Assembly: GCF_002157855.1 (NCBI RefSeq)
Contig: NZ_CP020880.1
Coordinates: 3,782,001 to 3,846,000 of the forward strand
From: Sutcliffiella horikoshii
GTDB taxonomy: Bacteria > Bacillota > Bacilli > Bacillales > Bacillaceae_I
DNA length: 64,000 bases
Direction of reading: 5' to 3'
How positions within the stretch are numbered: position 1 is the first letter of the stretch; each line of letters starts with the position of its first letter. Shown here in pieces: positions 37,364 to 46,098 of the stretch. Made by a program: the position numbers and the translations under genes. Under the pieces are notes generated by a model, which saw only the letters and a program-made list of their open reading frames with translations, was not told the origin of the DNA and made no database searches.

Positions 37364-37392
37364 ATAACACAAAAAAATACAGATTTAGACAA
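37364..37392 (-). promoter_or_regulatory. Promoter of the glycosyltransferase-ligase operon
   Basis: TTGTCT, a 17-nt spacer and TGTTAT lie on the minus strand. The predicted transcript starts near 37357, about 20 nt before the leader terminator. Confidence 0.4.
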
Positions 37393-37406
37393 CATCTATA
37401 AAATTC

Positions 37407-37460
37407 AAACACCCATTTTGTGTATTAGAAACCACATTATTGTAACTTGGGTGTTTTTTG
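37407..37460 (-). terminator. Possible terminator after the GT4 pair
   Basis: Arms AACACCCA and TGGGTGTT are separated by about 38 nt that contain a second short TGTG/CACA pairing. The T run on the minus strand is weak (TTTGAATTTT). Confidence 0.35.
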
Positions 37461-37468
37461 GAAGTTTG

Positions 37469-38674
37469 TTAATGAGATTTTTGCTTAATTAATGCCATTT
37501 TACTTCTTTTGAAGCGATACGAAAGCTCAGGGAAGACGTTTCGCTCTAATATTTCTCCATACCACTCCTGTAGTTTTGAAGCTTCATTATCCCAATTTAA
37601 ATGCTTTTTAACAGCTTGTTGGCCATTAATGCCCATTCTTTCAGCTTCTTCAGGATTATTTTTCAGGTATTCTATTGCCTCTTTAATTTGGTTGTTATCA
37701 AGAGGGTTTACTGCTATTCCACAATTATATTTTTCCACAAGCTCTTTCCAAGCCGGAAAATCAGAACAAATAATAGGAAGGCCCGCACTCATATATTCAA
37801 AGAATTTCGTTAGTTCCTTTTTCATATAGTGCTCTGTTGGTGGGAATAAAGCTAGCCCTGCCAACCATTCTCCATTTTGATATTGGAGATCAATTTCATC
37901 CTTAGGTACATACCTTCCCTTTCCTTCAATGAAGAGTCTGTCTTTTTTGTTTCCGGCTATTTCATTCATTTCCCTTGCTAAACTGTTCGGGCATTTACCA
38001 AAGAAGTGAACCGAGATTTTTTCATCCAAAGAAGGTAATTGCGCATGTATAGCGGCACCCCTATCTTGAGATATATTTCCTGTATAAATCAATTTAGCAG
38101 TTGAATTGTTGTTTCTTTTTAACTTATATTCAGTTTTTATTGTGTTTTCTTCTATTATAGGATAGTTAAGAACACATTCACCATTTGGATACTTTTCTTT
38201 ATAATATTTCTCTGCTAGACATAATTCTAAGTTGAAAGAGAGTACTTTTTCAGCAAATTTAAAACCCTTAGACATTAATAGTCTAATTGGCTTCTTTAGA
38301 TATTCCTTTTGCATAATACTAGTTTCATAGTCTTCATGTATATCGTAGACTACAACGTTCCCCTTTTTCTTCAACAACCACGCAACCAAAAGCAATTCAG
38401 GATCATGGATATGGTAAATATCAGCATTTAGACTGCGGGCTTGTTTTAATGCTTCTAAAGTTGATAAAACTACTCGCTTAATACGCGATTTTCTCTTTTT
38501 AATCGATAAGATATTAATAGGGCTTTCAACCTGTACATCCTCTTCCTCTGGTACAATAAGAGTGACATCAAACCCCGCTTTGTGTAGAGACAGACATTCC
38601 TTATAATAAATCCTTGGATCTAATGGATGATGCACAGTTGTAATATGAACTACCTTTTTATCTTTAAAATCCAT
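37469..38674 (-). CDS. GT4-family glycosyltransferase
   Basis: The protein has 401 residues with the GT-B fold. The N-terminal Rossmann domain has VVHITTVHHPLDPRIYYKE and DIYHIHDPELL. The C-terminal nucleotide-sugar domain has KLIYTGNISQDRGAAIH and the E-x7-E region with FFEYMSAGLPIICSDFPAWKE. It transfers a sugar from a nucleotide donor to a lipid-linked or polymer acceptor on the cytoplasmic side. It lies 17 nt after the preceding GT4 gene, so the two are co-transcribed. A ribosome binding site close to ATG 38674 is poorly spaced (GAGGAG 15 nt upstream). Confidence 0.88.
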   Translation of the reverse strand: MDFKDKKVVHITTVHHPLDPRIYYKECLSLHKAGFDVTLIVPEEEDVQVESPINILSIKKRKSRIKRVVLSTLEALKQARSLNADIYHIHDPELLLVAWLLKKKGNVVVYDIHEDYETSIMQKEYLKKPIRLLMSKGFKFAEKVLSFNLELCLAEKYYKEKYPNGECVLNYPIIEENTIKTEYKLKRNNNSTAKLIYTGNISQDRGAAIHAQLPSLDEKISVHFFGKCPNSLAREMNEIAGNKKDRLFIEGKGRYVPKDEIDLQYQNGEWLAGLALFPPTEHYMKKELTKFFEYMSAGLPIICSDFPAWKELVEKYNCGIAVNPLDNNQIKEAIEYLKNNPEEAERMGINGQQAVKKHLNWDNEASKLQEWYGEILERNVFPELSYRFKRSKMALIKQKSH

Positions 38675-38691
38675 ACCCCTTTTTACACTCC

Positions 38692-39816
38692 TCAGTGATT
38701 ATCCCTTTTATGATAACTTATTACATCACAAAATACTTCTTCGTATTTTTTTACGATAATTTCCGCATTAAATTCTTTTGCCCTTGTATAACCTTGATCA
38801 ACCATTTTTTTATAAGACTTAGGTGCAAGTGTAAGAACTCTTAGCATCTCCCTTGCTAAGCTCTCTTCGTCTGCAACTTCACAAAGCACTCCGTATTTCC
38901 CTTTATCCAACACTTCTTCTGGCCCAGACAAGCAATTAGTTGAAACAACCGGAAGTCCTGTGGCCAAGGCCTCAGCAATCACGTGACTGAACCCCTCATG
39001 GATGGAAGATAAAACAAAAAGGTCGGATTCTCTCATATATGTATAAGGATTTTTTTGAAACCCAACAAAATGAACATTACCGTGAACCCCTAACTCTTTT
39101 GCGTATTCTATCAATTCATTTTTGAGAGGTCCTTCTCCAAGGATAACCAACCTACAATTCAAGTCTTTTACTACTATGGAAAAAGCTTTAAGTAATGTTT
39201 TGTGATCCTTTTGGGGAACTAATCTACCCGCGGTCATAATAGTTTTACAATCTCCTTTTGTGAAAATATACCTATGCATAGGACATATTTCCGCCTCTGT
39301 GAGTTTATTTTTAATCACAGCTAGGTCTATAGGGTTATATATTACTTTAATTCTATCCGCTTTTACTTTATATCGATTAATTAAATTAACTTTCACGCCT
39401 TCAGAAAGAGATATTATTTGAGATGATAATTTATAAATAGCACCAAATGCCAATAGCCTTAAATTCTCAGTAAAACTACCTCCAAGATTATCAGCTTCTC
39501 TTATTACATTTTTTGCTTTGGAAAACGATAGTAAGTTTGCAATAATCGCAATTGTATTAACTCTCGGGATGGTACTGAAAACAATATCTATTTCTTCGGT
39601 TCTAATTAACTTTGATAGACTGAATATAGATCTACTTAACCTTTTTGTATTTAATTTTATTACCTTCACATCTGACTTTAATTCTGTTTCATAAGAACCT
39701 TCATAATTTAAAGTCACCAGTACAGGGCTGAACCTTTCCCGATCCAGATTATTGATAATATTAAGGAGCGTACGTGCTGCTCCACCTGCACCCATTTGAT
39801 ATATAAAAAATAACAC
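38692..39816 (-). CDS. GT4-family glycosyltransferase
   Basis: GT-B fold transferase with N-terminal LLFFIYQMGAGGAARTLLN and C-terminal AGRLVPQKDHKTLLKAF and SSIHEGFSHVIAEALATGLPVV. These are typical of GT4 enzymes that build capsular or wall polysaccharide. The listed GTG 39816 has no clear ribosome binding site. A start five codons upstream at a CTG (39831) would give the usual LKKIRVLFFIYQ start and sits 7 nt after AAAGGTAG, so a rare CTG initiation is possible. It is the first gene of the two-gene GT4 unit. Confidence 0.86.
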   Translation of the reverse strand: MLFFIYQMGAGGAARTLLNIINNLDRERFSPVLVTLNYEGSYETELKSDVKVIKLNTKRLSRSIFSLSKLIRTEEIDIVFSTIPRVNTIAIIANLLSFSKAKNVIREADNLGGSFTENLRLLAFGAIYKLSSQIISLSEGVKVNLINRYKVKADRIKVIYNPIDLAVIKNKLTEAEICPMHRYIFTKGDCKTIMTAGRLVPQKDHKTLLKAFSIVVKDLNCRLVILGEGPLKNELIEYAKELGVHGNVHFVGFQKNPYTYMRESDLFVLSSIHEGFSHVIAEALATGLPVVSTNCLSGPEEVLDKGKYGVLCEVADEESLAREMLRVLTLAPKSYKKMVDQGYTRAKEFNAEIIVKKYEEVFCDVISYHKRDNH

Positions 39817-40016
39817 TCTTATTTTCTTCAGTTTTATTCTACCTTTCTTAAAAGCAATTTACTCTACAAATGTTGAAAAATATCAAAATTACACTTATTA
39901 TGCCGTTTTTATAATAACAAAAATACTTTCATTAATAAACACTAATTTCATATTTTTTACAATAAATTTTCAATCCGCTTACAGAGTAATAGGGTGTGTA
40001 TTACTTTATAAAAATA

Positions 40017-40042
40017 AAATGCCCTTGTAAAAAAACAAGGGC
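40017..40042 (-). terminator. Intrinsic terminator after the six-repeat NlpC/P60 gene
   Basis: Minus-strand GCCCTTGT/ACAAGGGC stem is followed by ATTTTATTTTTA. Confidence 0.85.
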
Positions 40043-40061
40043 GTGAAGATAAGTGTTTACA

Positions 40062-42173
40062 TTAATTTGAAATTACCAATGTATATTTCGTGTTTGTTGT
40101 TATAAATCCGTATGTTCCGTTGTAGTCTACCTTATACCACCAGCTATTATATTTTTCAATTAATGGCACACTTTGACTTCCTTCTAAAATTCCTAATTTT
40201 TCACCACCTGTACTAGGACTTCCGTATATTGTTACCCAGCCACCATTTGTCTTTACTACTGGTCCTTCATATACCTCTTCAGGTATCTCACCAATCAACT
40301 GTGTATATTTCGTATTTGTCGTGATATAGCCGGTTTTGCCATTGTATTCTACTTCATACCACCAGTTATTGTATTGAGAAAGTACCGTTACTGCTTGATG
40401 GCCTTCTAATACTCCTAATTTTTCGGCACTAGTACTCGGGCTCCCAAAGATACTTACCCATCCACCAGTTGTCTTAATTACCGGACCTTCATATTCCTCT
40501 TCCGGTATCTCACCGATCAACTGTGTATATTTCGTATTTGTCGTGATATAACCTGTTTTGCCATTGTATTCTACTTCATACCACCAGTCATTGTATTGAG
40601 AAAGTACCGTTACTGCTTGCTGGCCTTCTAATACACCTAGTTTTTCACTACTAGTACTTGGATTCCCAAAGATACTTACCCATCCACCAGTTGTCTTGAT
40701 TACCGGACTATCATATTCCTCTTCCGGTATTTCACCGATTAACTTTGTATACTTTGTATTTGTTGTAATATAGCCAGTTTTACCATTGTATTCTACTTCA
40801 TACCACCAGTTGTTGTATTGAGAAATCACCCCTACTACTTCATGACCTTCTAATGCTCCTAATTTTTTACTGCTAGTACTTGGGCTCCCAAAGATACTTA
40901 CCCATCCACCAGTTGTCTTAATTACCGGACCTTCATATTCCTCTTCCGGTAACTCTCCAATCAACTTCGTATATTTCGTATTTGTTGTAATATAGCCAGT
41001 TTCACCATTGTATTTAACTTCATACCACCAGTTGTTGTATTTCCTAATAAGAGGAGCTTTCTCAGTATCACTTAAATTACCAAGCCTTTCACTTTTTAGA
41101 CTAGGCCCTTTAAACACTCCTACCCATTCACCATTAGTCATAATTACAGGACCATCATAATCTATCTCTTCTACAGGTTCTTCATTCTTAAGATTAGTAT
41201 ATTTAGAATTAGTAGTTATGTATCCTACTTGATTTTCAAACTGAATTTCATACCAGTATTTGTTATATTGTCTTATATATGGAGCCTCTTCCCCAAATTG
41301 CAGGTTCCCTAATTTACCACTATTAATACTTGGTAATTCGTAAACTGATACCCAACCATAATTTGTCATGACTATTGGATTTGTGTTTACAGGTTGCTCA
41401 GGTACTTCTGGTATAATTATTTCATTTTGAGGAGGCAACACATAACTTTCAGGAATAACAGGCTCTTTTTCAATATGTTTGGAAAATTCCTTAGTAGGGT
41501 CCGTCGAACCTTCTGGTAGGACTCTTTGAACAGAAAAAAGGTTCTCCCCAAACCAGTAATCAAAGTTATTAATTATTCCAAGTGCAGTTGGGTTATCGGG
41601 CGCAGTTCCAATTACAGCAGGTTGCCCATTTAGTTCTCCCATATAAATCGCTACATGCGATATATACTTCGTACCATCTTCTTCAAAGTCCCACCACGTT
41701 AAAATATCACCTATTCGAAGATTTTCCATACCTTCTAATTTCCATTTTCCATCTATATTAATAGGTTTAACTCCCTCTACAGGGGTGCCTACCGTTGCAT
41801 AGTTTCTTGAAACATCTGTAATGATAAAATTAAAATCACCAAAAACTAGTTTTGTAAACTCTGAACAGTCCATCACTCCATGATAATGATATGACAGCAA
41901 TCCATGGCCATAAACAGAATAACCATTCTCCATATACCAAATTGCTCTTTCTATTACCTTACCCGCTAAACTATTTTCTAAATGTCCGTATTTTTCACGA
42001 TATTGATTAATAAGTAAACGTTCGTTAGACTCATAATCAGCAAGATTTTGATTATAAAGTTCTATTGCTTGTTCTGTTGTATACAGAGGTGTAACAGGTA
42101 ATGCAGCATTAATTTGTTTTGGCTGAATAATAAGAGAAAAAATTAAAAGTACGCATAAAACTAGTTGCTTCAC
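40062..42173 (-). CDS. Exported NlpC/P60-like protein with six SH3-like repeats
   Basis: After a signal peptide (1-23), a papain-like NlpC/P60 domain (about 60-225) shows the nucleophile in VMDCSEFTKLVF and His in YISHVAIYMGE. A Pro-rich linker leads to six tandem SH3-like repeats of about 74 residues (about 265-703), each with a GGWVSI start, a YNxWWYEV core and a GYITTNTKYT end. SH3 repeats usually bind peptidoglycan or wall polymer. The middle repeats are nearly identical. This is the only large wall hydrolase in the window that uses SH3 repeats instead of CWB2. It is next to the polymer locus, with its own terminator. Confidence 0.88.
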   Translation of the reverse strand: MKQLVLCVLLIFSLIIQPKQINAALPVTPLYTTEQAIELYNQNLADYESNERLLINQYREKYGHLENSLAGKVIERAIWYMENGYSVYGHGLLSYHYHGVMDCSEFTKLVFGDFNFIITDVSRNYATVGTPVEGVKPINIDGKWKLEGMENLRIGDILTWWDFEEDGTKYISHVAIYMGELNGQPAVIGTAPDNPTALGIINNFDYWFGENLFSVQRVLPEGSTDPTKEFSKHIEKEPVIPESYVLPPQNEIIIPEVPEQPVNTNPIVMTNYGWVSVYELPSINSGKLGNLQFGEEAPYIRQYNKYWYEIQFENQVGYITTNSKYTNLKNEEPVEEIDYDGPVIMTNGEWVGVFKGPSLKSERLGNLSDTEKAPLIRKYNNWWYEVKYNGETGYITTNTKYTKLIGELPEEEYEGPVIKTTGGWVSIFGSPSTSSKKLGALEGHEVVGVISQYNNWWYEVEYNGKTGYITTNTKYTKLIGEIPEEEYDSPVIKTTGGWVSIFGNPSTSSEKLGVLEGQQAVTVLSQYNDWWYEVEYNGKTGYITTNTKYTQLIGEIPEEEYEGPVIKTTGGWVSIFGSPSTSAEKLGVLEGHQAVTVLSQYNNWWYEVEYNGKTGYITTNTKYTQLIGEIPEEVYEGPVVKTNGGWVTIYGSPSTGGEKLGILEGSQSVPLIEKYNSWWYKVDYNGTYGFITTNTKYTLVISN
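40065..41380 (-). repeat. Six tandem coding repeats of about 222 bp
   Basis: Each unit encodes one SH3-like repeat plus an acidic linker (GEIPEEEYEG). Units three to five are the most alike at DNA level, while the first and last have diverged, as expected from unequal crossover in the middle of an array. Confidence 0.85.
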
Positions 42174-42356
42174 GTCTTCACTTCCTTCATTAAATTTACT
42201 ACGTTATCCTAACGGGTAAAACTTAACATATTTCAAGCTATTCATAGTAATTATACTATAATAAATCAATAGTTTTACATTTTTTTCACAGTCTTACAGT
42301 TCATCGCCCTCATATATGAGTTTCATAGTAGATTTTGTTATATCGTGAATCAAATA

Positions 42357-42388
42357 AAAGCCCCAACTCCTTTATAGAAGTTAGGGCT
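42357..42388 (-). terminator. Intrinsic terminator after the UDP-sugar dehydrogenase gene
   Basis: The minus strand has AGCCCTAACTTCT pairing with AGGAGTTGGGGCT (with G-U pairs), followed by TTTATTTG. Confidence 0.8.
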
Positions 42389-42407
42389 CTCTTTCAGATA
42401 TGTTCTT

Positions 42408-43688
42408 TTATAACCTCCAAAGAGTAACCCCTTCAGGGCATTCCTCTTTTGGCAATTTACTTTTTATATCTACAACGACTCCTTTGCCGTCTTTCAGGAG
42501 CGTTCCAAATTGACTCCAGCCTTTCTCTACATAAACCGTATGTGGAACTGCGAAAATAACAGCATCGGCCGGCTCAAGTGCATCGTAGTCAATTAATTCA
42601 ATTCCATACTCTTTGTAAGCATCTTCCTTTTCAGATAATGCGTCCGTAACTTGCACCTCAATGCCGAACTCTTTTAGTTCATCAATTACATCGATTACTC
42701 GAGAGTTGCGCAGATCCGGGACATTCTCTTTGAACGTCAGTCCAAGGATGGTTACTTTTGCACCTTGGATGGTCATTTTTTTGTGTATCATTTGTTTAAT
42801 AAGAGAAGTTGCAATAAACTTCCCCATGTTACCGTTGATACGGCGGCCAGATAGAATAACTTCTGGGTGATAGCCAACACTTTCTGCTTTAGATGTCAGA
42901 TAGTATGGGTCTACTCCAATACAATGCCCTCCAACAAGGCCAGGAGAGAACGGCAGGAAGTTCCATTTTGTACCTGCTGCCTTTAGTACTTCTTCCGTGT
43001 CAATATCAAGGCGGTCAAAGATTAGTGCTAGTTCATTCATAAGAGCAATATTGACATCACGTTGCGTGTTTTCTATAACCTTAGCAGCTTCTGCAACTTT
43101 GATAGAGCTTGCACGGTACACACCAGCTTCTACTACTGAATTATAAACAGCTGCCACTTCTTCCAAAATCTCTTCATTCTGACCTGAAACAACCTTTGTA
43201 ATTGTTCTAAAAGTACGTTCTTTGTCACCAGGATTTATTCGTTCAGGAGAATAGCCAATGAAAAAGTCTTCTCCTCCTTTTAAGCCAGAACGCTCTTCTA
43301 AGATCGGCAAGCAAACTTCTTCTGTCGCACCAGGATAAACGGTGGATTCATATACCACAATAGCTCCTTTTGACAGGTTGCTACCAACTGTTTCAGAAGC
43401 TTTGACAAGCGGCGTCAAGTCTGGTTGATTGTTTTGATTGATTGGAGTTGGTACTGCAACAATAATGAAGTCTGCCGCTTTTAGAGCAGACGCATCCATT
43501 GTGAAATCAATATCCGCTTTTGCAAGTTCTTCAGGTGATACCTCGTTCGTATAGTCTATTCTTTGTTTCAAGGTGTTTATTCTATGTTCATTTATATCAA
43601 ATCCAATAATTCTATGGCTTTTGCCGAATTCCACCGCTACAGGTAATCCCACGTAACCTAATCCGACTACAGCAATCTTCTTGTTCAT
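42408..43688 (-). CDS. UDP-N-acetylhexosamine 6-dehydrogenase (TviB/WbpA-like)
   Basis: This NAD-dependent dehydrogenase oxidises C6 of a UDP-sugar twice to give a uronic acid. The NAD site is VVGLGYVGLPVAVEFG; the catalytic Cys lies in SPGLVGGHCIGVDPYY, and VYESTVYPGATEE is also conserved. The KWNFLPFSPGLVGGHC context matches the UDP-GlcNAc/GalNAc group (Vi antigen TviB, WbpA) better than UDP-glucose dehydrogenase. It could supply acidic sugars to the polymer locus. ATG 43688 lies 10 nt after AAGGAGG; an upstream ATG in frame (43724) has no such site. It is a separate unit, divergent from the LCP gene. Confidence 0.9.
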   Translation of the reverse strand: MNKKIAVVGLGYVGLPVAVEFGKSHRIIGFDINEHRINTLKQRIDYTNEVSPEELAKADIDFTMDASALKAADFIIVAVPTPINQNNQPDLTPLVKASETVGSNLSKGAIVVYESTVYPGATEEVCLPILEERSGLKGGEDFFIGYSPERINPGDKERTFRTITKVVSGQNEEILEEVAAVYNSVVEAGVYRASSIKVAEAAKVIENTQRDVNIALMNELALIFDRLDIDTEEVLKAAGTKWNFLPFSPGLVGGHCIGVDPYYLTSKAESVGYHPEVILSGRRINGNMGKFIATSLIKQMIHKKMTIQGAKVTILGLTFKENVPDLRNSRVIDVIDELKEFGIEVQVTDALSEKEDAYKEYGIELIDYDALEPADAVIFAVPHTVYVEKGWSQFGTLLKDGKGVVVDIKSKLPKEECPEGVTLWRL

Positions 43689-44023
43689 TAAGTTATATCC
43701 TCCTTGGATGAATAGCTTCATCAACTAATTGGTTCTATATAAAAAAGGAAAGTTTGATTTAAAATATATAGAAAAGTATCCGAAAAAACAAGTTTCACTC
43801 TAATGTCCTATTATAAGTACAACCTTAACGAAAATCCACTTTCACCCCTTAATGTAATGTGAAAGTAATATTGGGCCTTCTTATGTAAATTTCCCTACTT
43901 ATTATTCACCAAATCTACAAAAAGTTACAATATAAAGAAGTAAATGACTGTTCCTATATTGTATAAATGTCGGAATACCCATATAATTAACTGTACGATT
44001 ATTAAAAAAAGGAAGAGTGCTGA
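43689..44023. other. AT-rich divergent intergenic region
   Basis: 335 bp separate the divergent dehydrogenase and LCP genes. It must hold both promoters. A TATAAA at 43962 could be a -10 for the LCP gene, but I find no convincing -35. No gene or strong hairpin is seen. Confidence 0.5.
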
Positions 44024-44950
44024 ATGTTCAAGAAAAAATGGTTCGTTTTTTTAGTTAGTATTTTAGGCATTGCTACTATAGGGGTTGGAATTTTTGCTTT
44101 CAGTGTCTATAAATCTCTCGAAAGTACTGTAACTTCCATGCATACCCCATTAGAAAGACCAAGTTCTGAAAAAAGGCCTTCTGAAGTTGATTTCAGCCAA
44201 AAAGACCCTTTAGCATTCCTAATTCTAGGAGTGGACGAAAGACCTGGCGATAAAGGGCGCTCAGATTCCATGATCGTATTGACAGTAAACCCGAACGATA
44301 AATCAATGCAGATGGTCAGCATTCCTCGTGATACAAGAACGGAGATTATCGGAAAAGGATTTGACGACAAAATTAATCATGCTTATGCATTTGGTGGACC
44401 GGAAATGTCCATAGCGACTGTAGAGAATTTTTTAGATATCCCGATTGATTATTTTGTCCAAGTCAACATGGAAAGCTTTAAAGATATTGTAGATGCCGTT
44501 GGCGGAGTAACCGTAAACAATAAACTAGAGTTCAGTCAGAGCGGACATCATTTTCCATTAGGGGAAATTGAGCTGAATGGTGAAGAAGCATTAAGTTTTT
44601 CTCGCATGCGTAAATTAGATAGCGACTTTGGTCGCCAACAAAGACAACGAGATATTATTCAAGGTGTAATCAACAAAGGTGCTTCCATCTCTTCGGTCAC
44701 TAAGTTTGATGATATTCTTGACGTCTTGGGTAACAATGTTCGAACAAACCTAACTTTCAATGAAATGATCGATATCCAGAGTAATTATAAAGAGGCACGT
44801 CATAACCTTTCCCAACATCAATTAACAGGGTCAGGCACAAGAATTAATAATATCTATTATCTAATTGTGGCAGAAAAAGACCGTCTCGAAATTTCTAACC
44901 AATTGAAAAAACATCTTGAACTTGATTCAGAAATCGCTAGTAATAACTAA
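44024..44950 (+). CDS. LytR-CpsA-Psr (LCP) family wall-polymer ligase
   Basis: The N-terminal membrane anchor (about 7-30) is followed by the LCP domain (about 60-240), with FLILGVDERPGDKGRSDSMIVL, SIPRDTRTEI, INHAYAFGG and FSRMRKLDSDFGRQQRQRDII. The conserved Arg and Asp residues bind the pyrophosphate of the polyprenyl-linked polymer. LCP enzymes attach teichoic acid, capsule or other glycopolymers to peptidoglycan MurNAc outside the cell. In this context it may attach the polymer exported by TagGH. GGAAGAG precedes the ATG and a strong terminator follows. Its exact paralogue in B. subtilis (TagT, TagU or TagV) cannot be told by eye. Confidence 0.92.
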   Translation: MFKKKWFVFLVSILGIATIGVGIFAFSVYKSLESTVTSMHTPLERPSSEKRPSEVDFSQKDPLAFLILGVDERPGDKGRSDSMIVLTVNPNDKSMQMVSIPRDTRTEIIGKGFDDKINHAYAFGGPEMSIATVENFLDIPIDYFVQVNMESFKDIVDAVGGVTVNNKLEFSQSGHHFPLGEIELNGEEALSFSRMRKLDSDFGRQQRQRDIIQGVINKGASISSVTKFDDILDVLGNNVRTNLTFNEMIDIQSNYKEARHNLSQHQLTGSGTRINNIYYLIVAEKDRLEISNQLKKHLELDSEIASNN

Positions 44951-44997
44951 AAAAGGAGAGGGAACCGCTTTATATTGCGGGTGCCCTCTCCTTTTTA
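44949..44997. terminator. Bidirectional intrinsic terminator
   Basis: Long inverted repeat: AAAAAGGAGAGGG/CCCTCTCCTTTTT with inner AACCGC/GCGGGT. It ends both the LCP and the YwqE-like genes. Confidence 0.92.
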
Positions 44998-45000
44998 TAA

Positions 45001-45771
45001 TCATCCTAATAAGCCGAACAACTTCTTCTTTTTAATTCTCTCAGGGATTTCCTTCACGATCATCGAACCTTCCACTAACAGTTCTGCATTTTCCATTAGT
45101 AGAAATTTCGCCTCGGTTCCACACTCTTTTTCTATAACCCTATATGCCTCAGTCATATGAAAATTTCTATTCTTAAGGTTATGCGCATCAGATGCGACCA
45201 GATGGGTAAGGTTTGCGTCTATTAAGTCCAGAGAAAACTTCTTAATCTTCTTCCCGAACTTACCTGCTATACTCGCAGCTGTCACCTGTGTACAGGCACC
45301 CTTTTTCACTAATTGATATATCTTTTCTGGGTTTTCAATCAATTCTGCATTTCGCTCAGGGTGCACAATGATAGGAGTTAATCCTTTTAACTGGATATCA
45401 TAAATGATTTTTTCCGTATAAAGAGGCACTTGGCTCGAAGGGAGTTCGATAAAAACATACCTATCTGTATTGTTAATAGTTAGCAACTCATCTCTTTCAT
45501 ATTGTTCAAATAGTTCCCCTGAAATTCGGCATTCCTGTCCTGGTAGAATAGTTATATTAATACCTTCCTTGGCTAATCGCTCGTTAAGCTCCTTAACCTT
45601 TTCCAAGATCTCTATTTTCGAATTCATGTATTGCCCATTATTATGATGGGGAGTAGCAACTATTTTGGTTATTCCCTCTTTCACAGCAGCCCTGGCCATC
45701 TCCAGGCTCTCAGTCATATGTCTTGCTCCATCATCAGCAGCCGGAAGTATATGGCAATGAACATCAATCAT
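45001..45771 (-). CDS. ywqE: CpsB/YwqE-type protein tyrosine phosphatase (PHP family)
   Basis: The 256-residue PHP-type metal phosphatase has MIDVHCHILPAADDGARH, VATPHH, LPGQECR, IVHPERN and VASDAHNL, which place the metal ligands as in CpsB and YwqE. These enzymes dephosphorylate bacterial tyrosine kinases and their targets, including UDP-sugar dehydrogenases, and so control capsule or wall-polymer synthesis. No BY-kinase or adaptor gene is in the window, although the likely target, a UDP-HexNAc dehydrogenase, is 1.3 kb away. GGAGGGG lies upstream of the ATG. Single-gene unit. Confidence 0.92.
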   Translation of the reverse strand: MIDVHCHILPAADDGARHMTESLEMARAAVKEGITKIVATPHHNNGQYMNSKIEILEKVKELNERLAKEGINITILPGQECRISGELFEQYERDELLTINNTDRYVFIELPSSQVPLYTEKIIYDIQLKGLTPIIVHPERNAELIENPEKIYQLVKKGACTQVTAASIAGKFGKKIKKFSLDLIDANLTHLVASDAHNLKNRNFHMTEAYRVIEKECGTEAKFLLMENAELLVEGSMIVKEIPERIKKKKLFGLLG

Positions 45772-46070
45772 TTTTTCCCCTCCAAATATAGTGCTTTTGT
45801 ACTATCTATCGTTCTTTATATAGTCTACCTTTATATTATCATAGTAGAGAATCATTGAGAATGGGTGTATTTTGTCGAATTAAGTAAATACAGTACTTTT
45901 TTCATCTTTTTAAAAAATACGAGATTGCGTAAATATTATATCAATATAAGAAAATAATACTTTTCCATTCTATATTACGCATGTTTTTCTTAGTTTTCCT
46001 TAATAAAAAGTTTTTGCAAATAACTACTTTCTAACTATTAAGATTTTCCGGCTCTTGTCGATAAAGAGGA
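45772..46070. other. AT-rich intergenic region without visible gene
   Basis: This stretch between the YwqE-like gene and the sortase terminator holds the YwqE promoter region. I see no open frame with a ribosome binding site and no strong secondary structure. Confidence 0.4.
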
Positions 46071-46097
46071 AAAATAAAAAACACCCCGCAAGGTGTT
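46071..46097 (-). terminator. Intrinsic terminator after the sortase gene
   Basis: Minus-strand AACACC/GGTGTT stem followed by TTTTATTTTT. Confidence 0.75.
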
Positions 46098-46098
46098 A

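Noticed and set aside
40065-41380. Tandem repeats considered as a CRISPR-like array
   Set aside because: Units are 222 bp, in frame and encode SH3-like domains; there are no short direct repeats with unique spacers and no cas genes.
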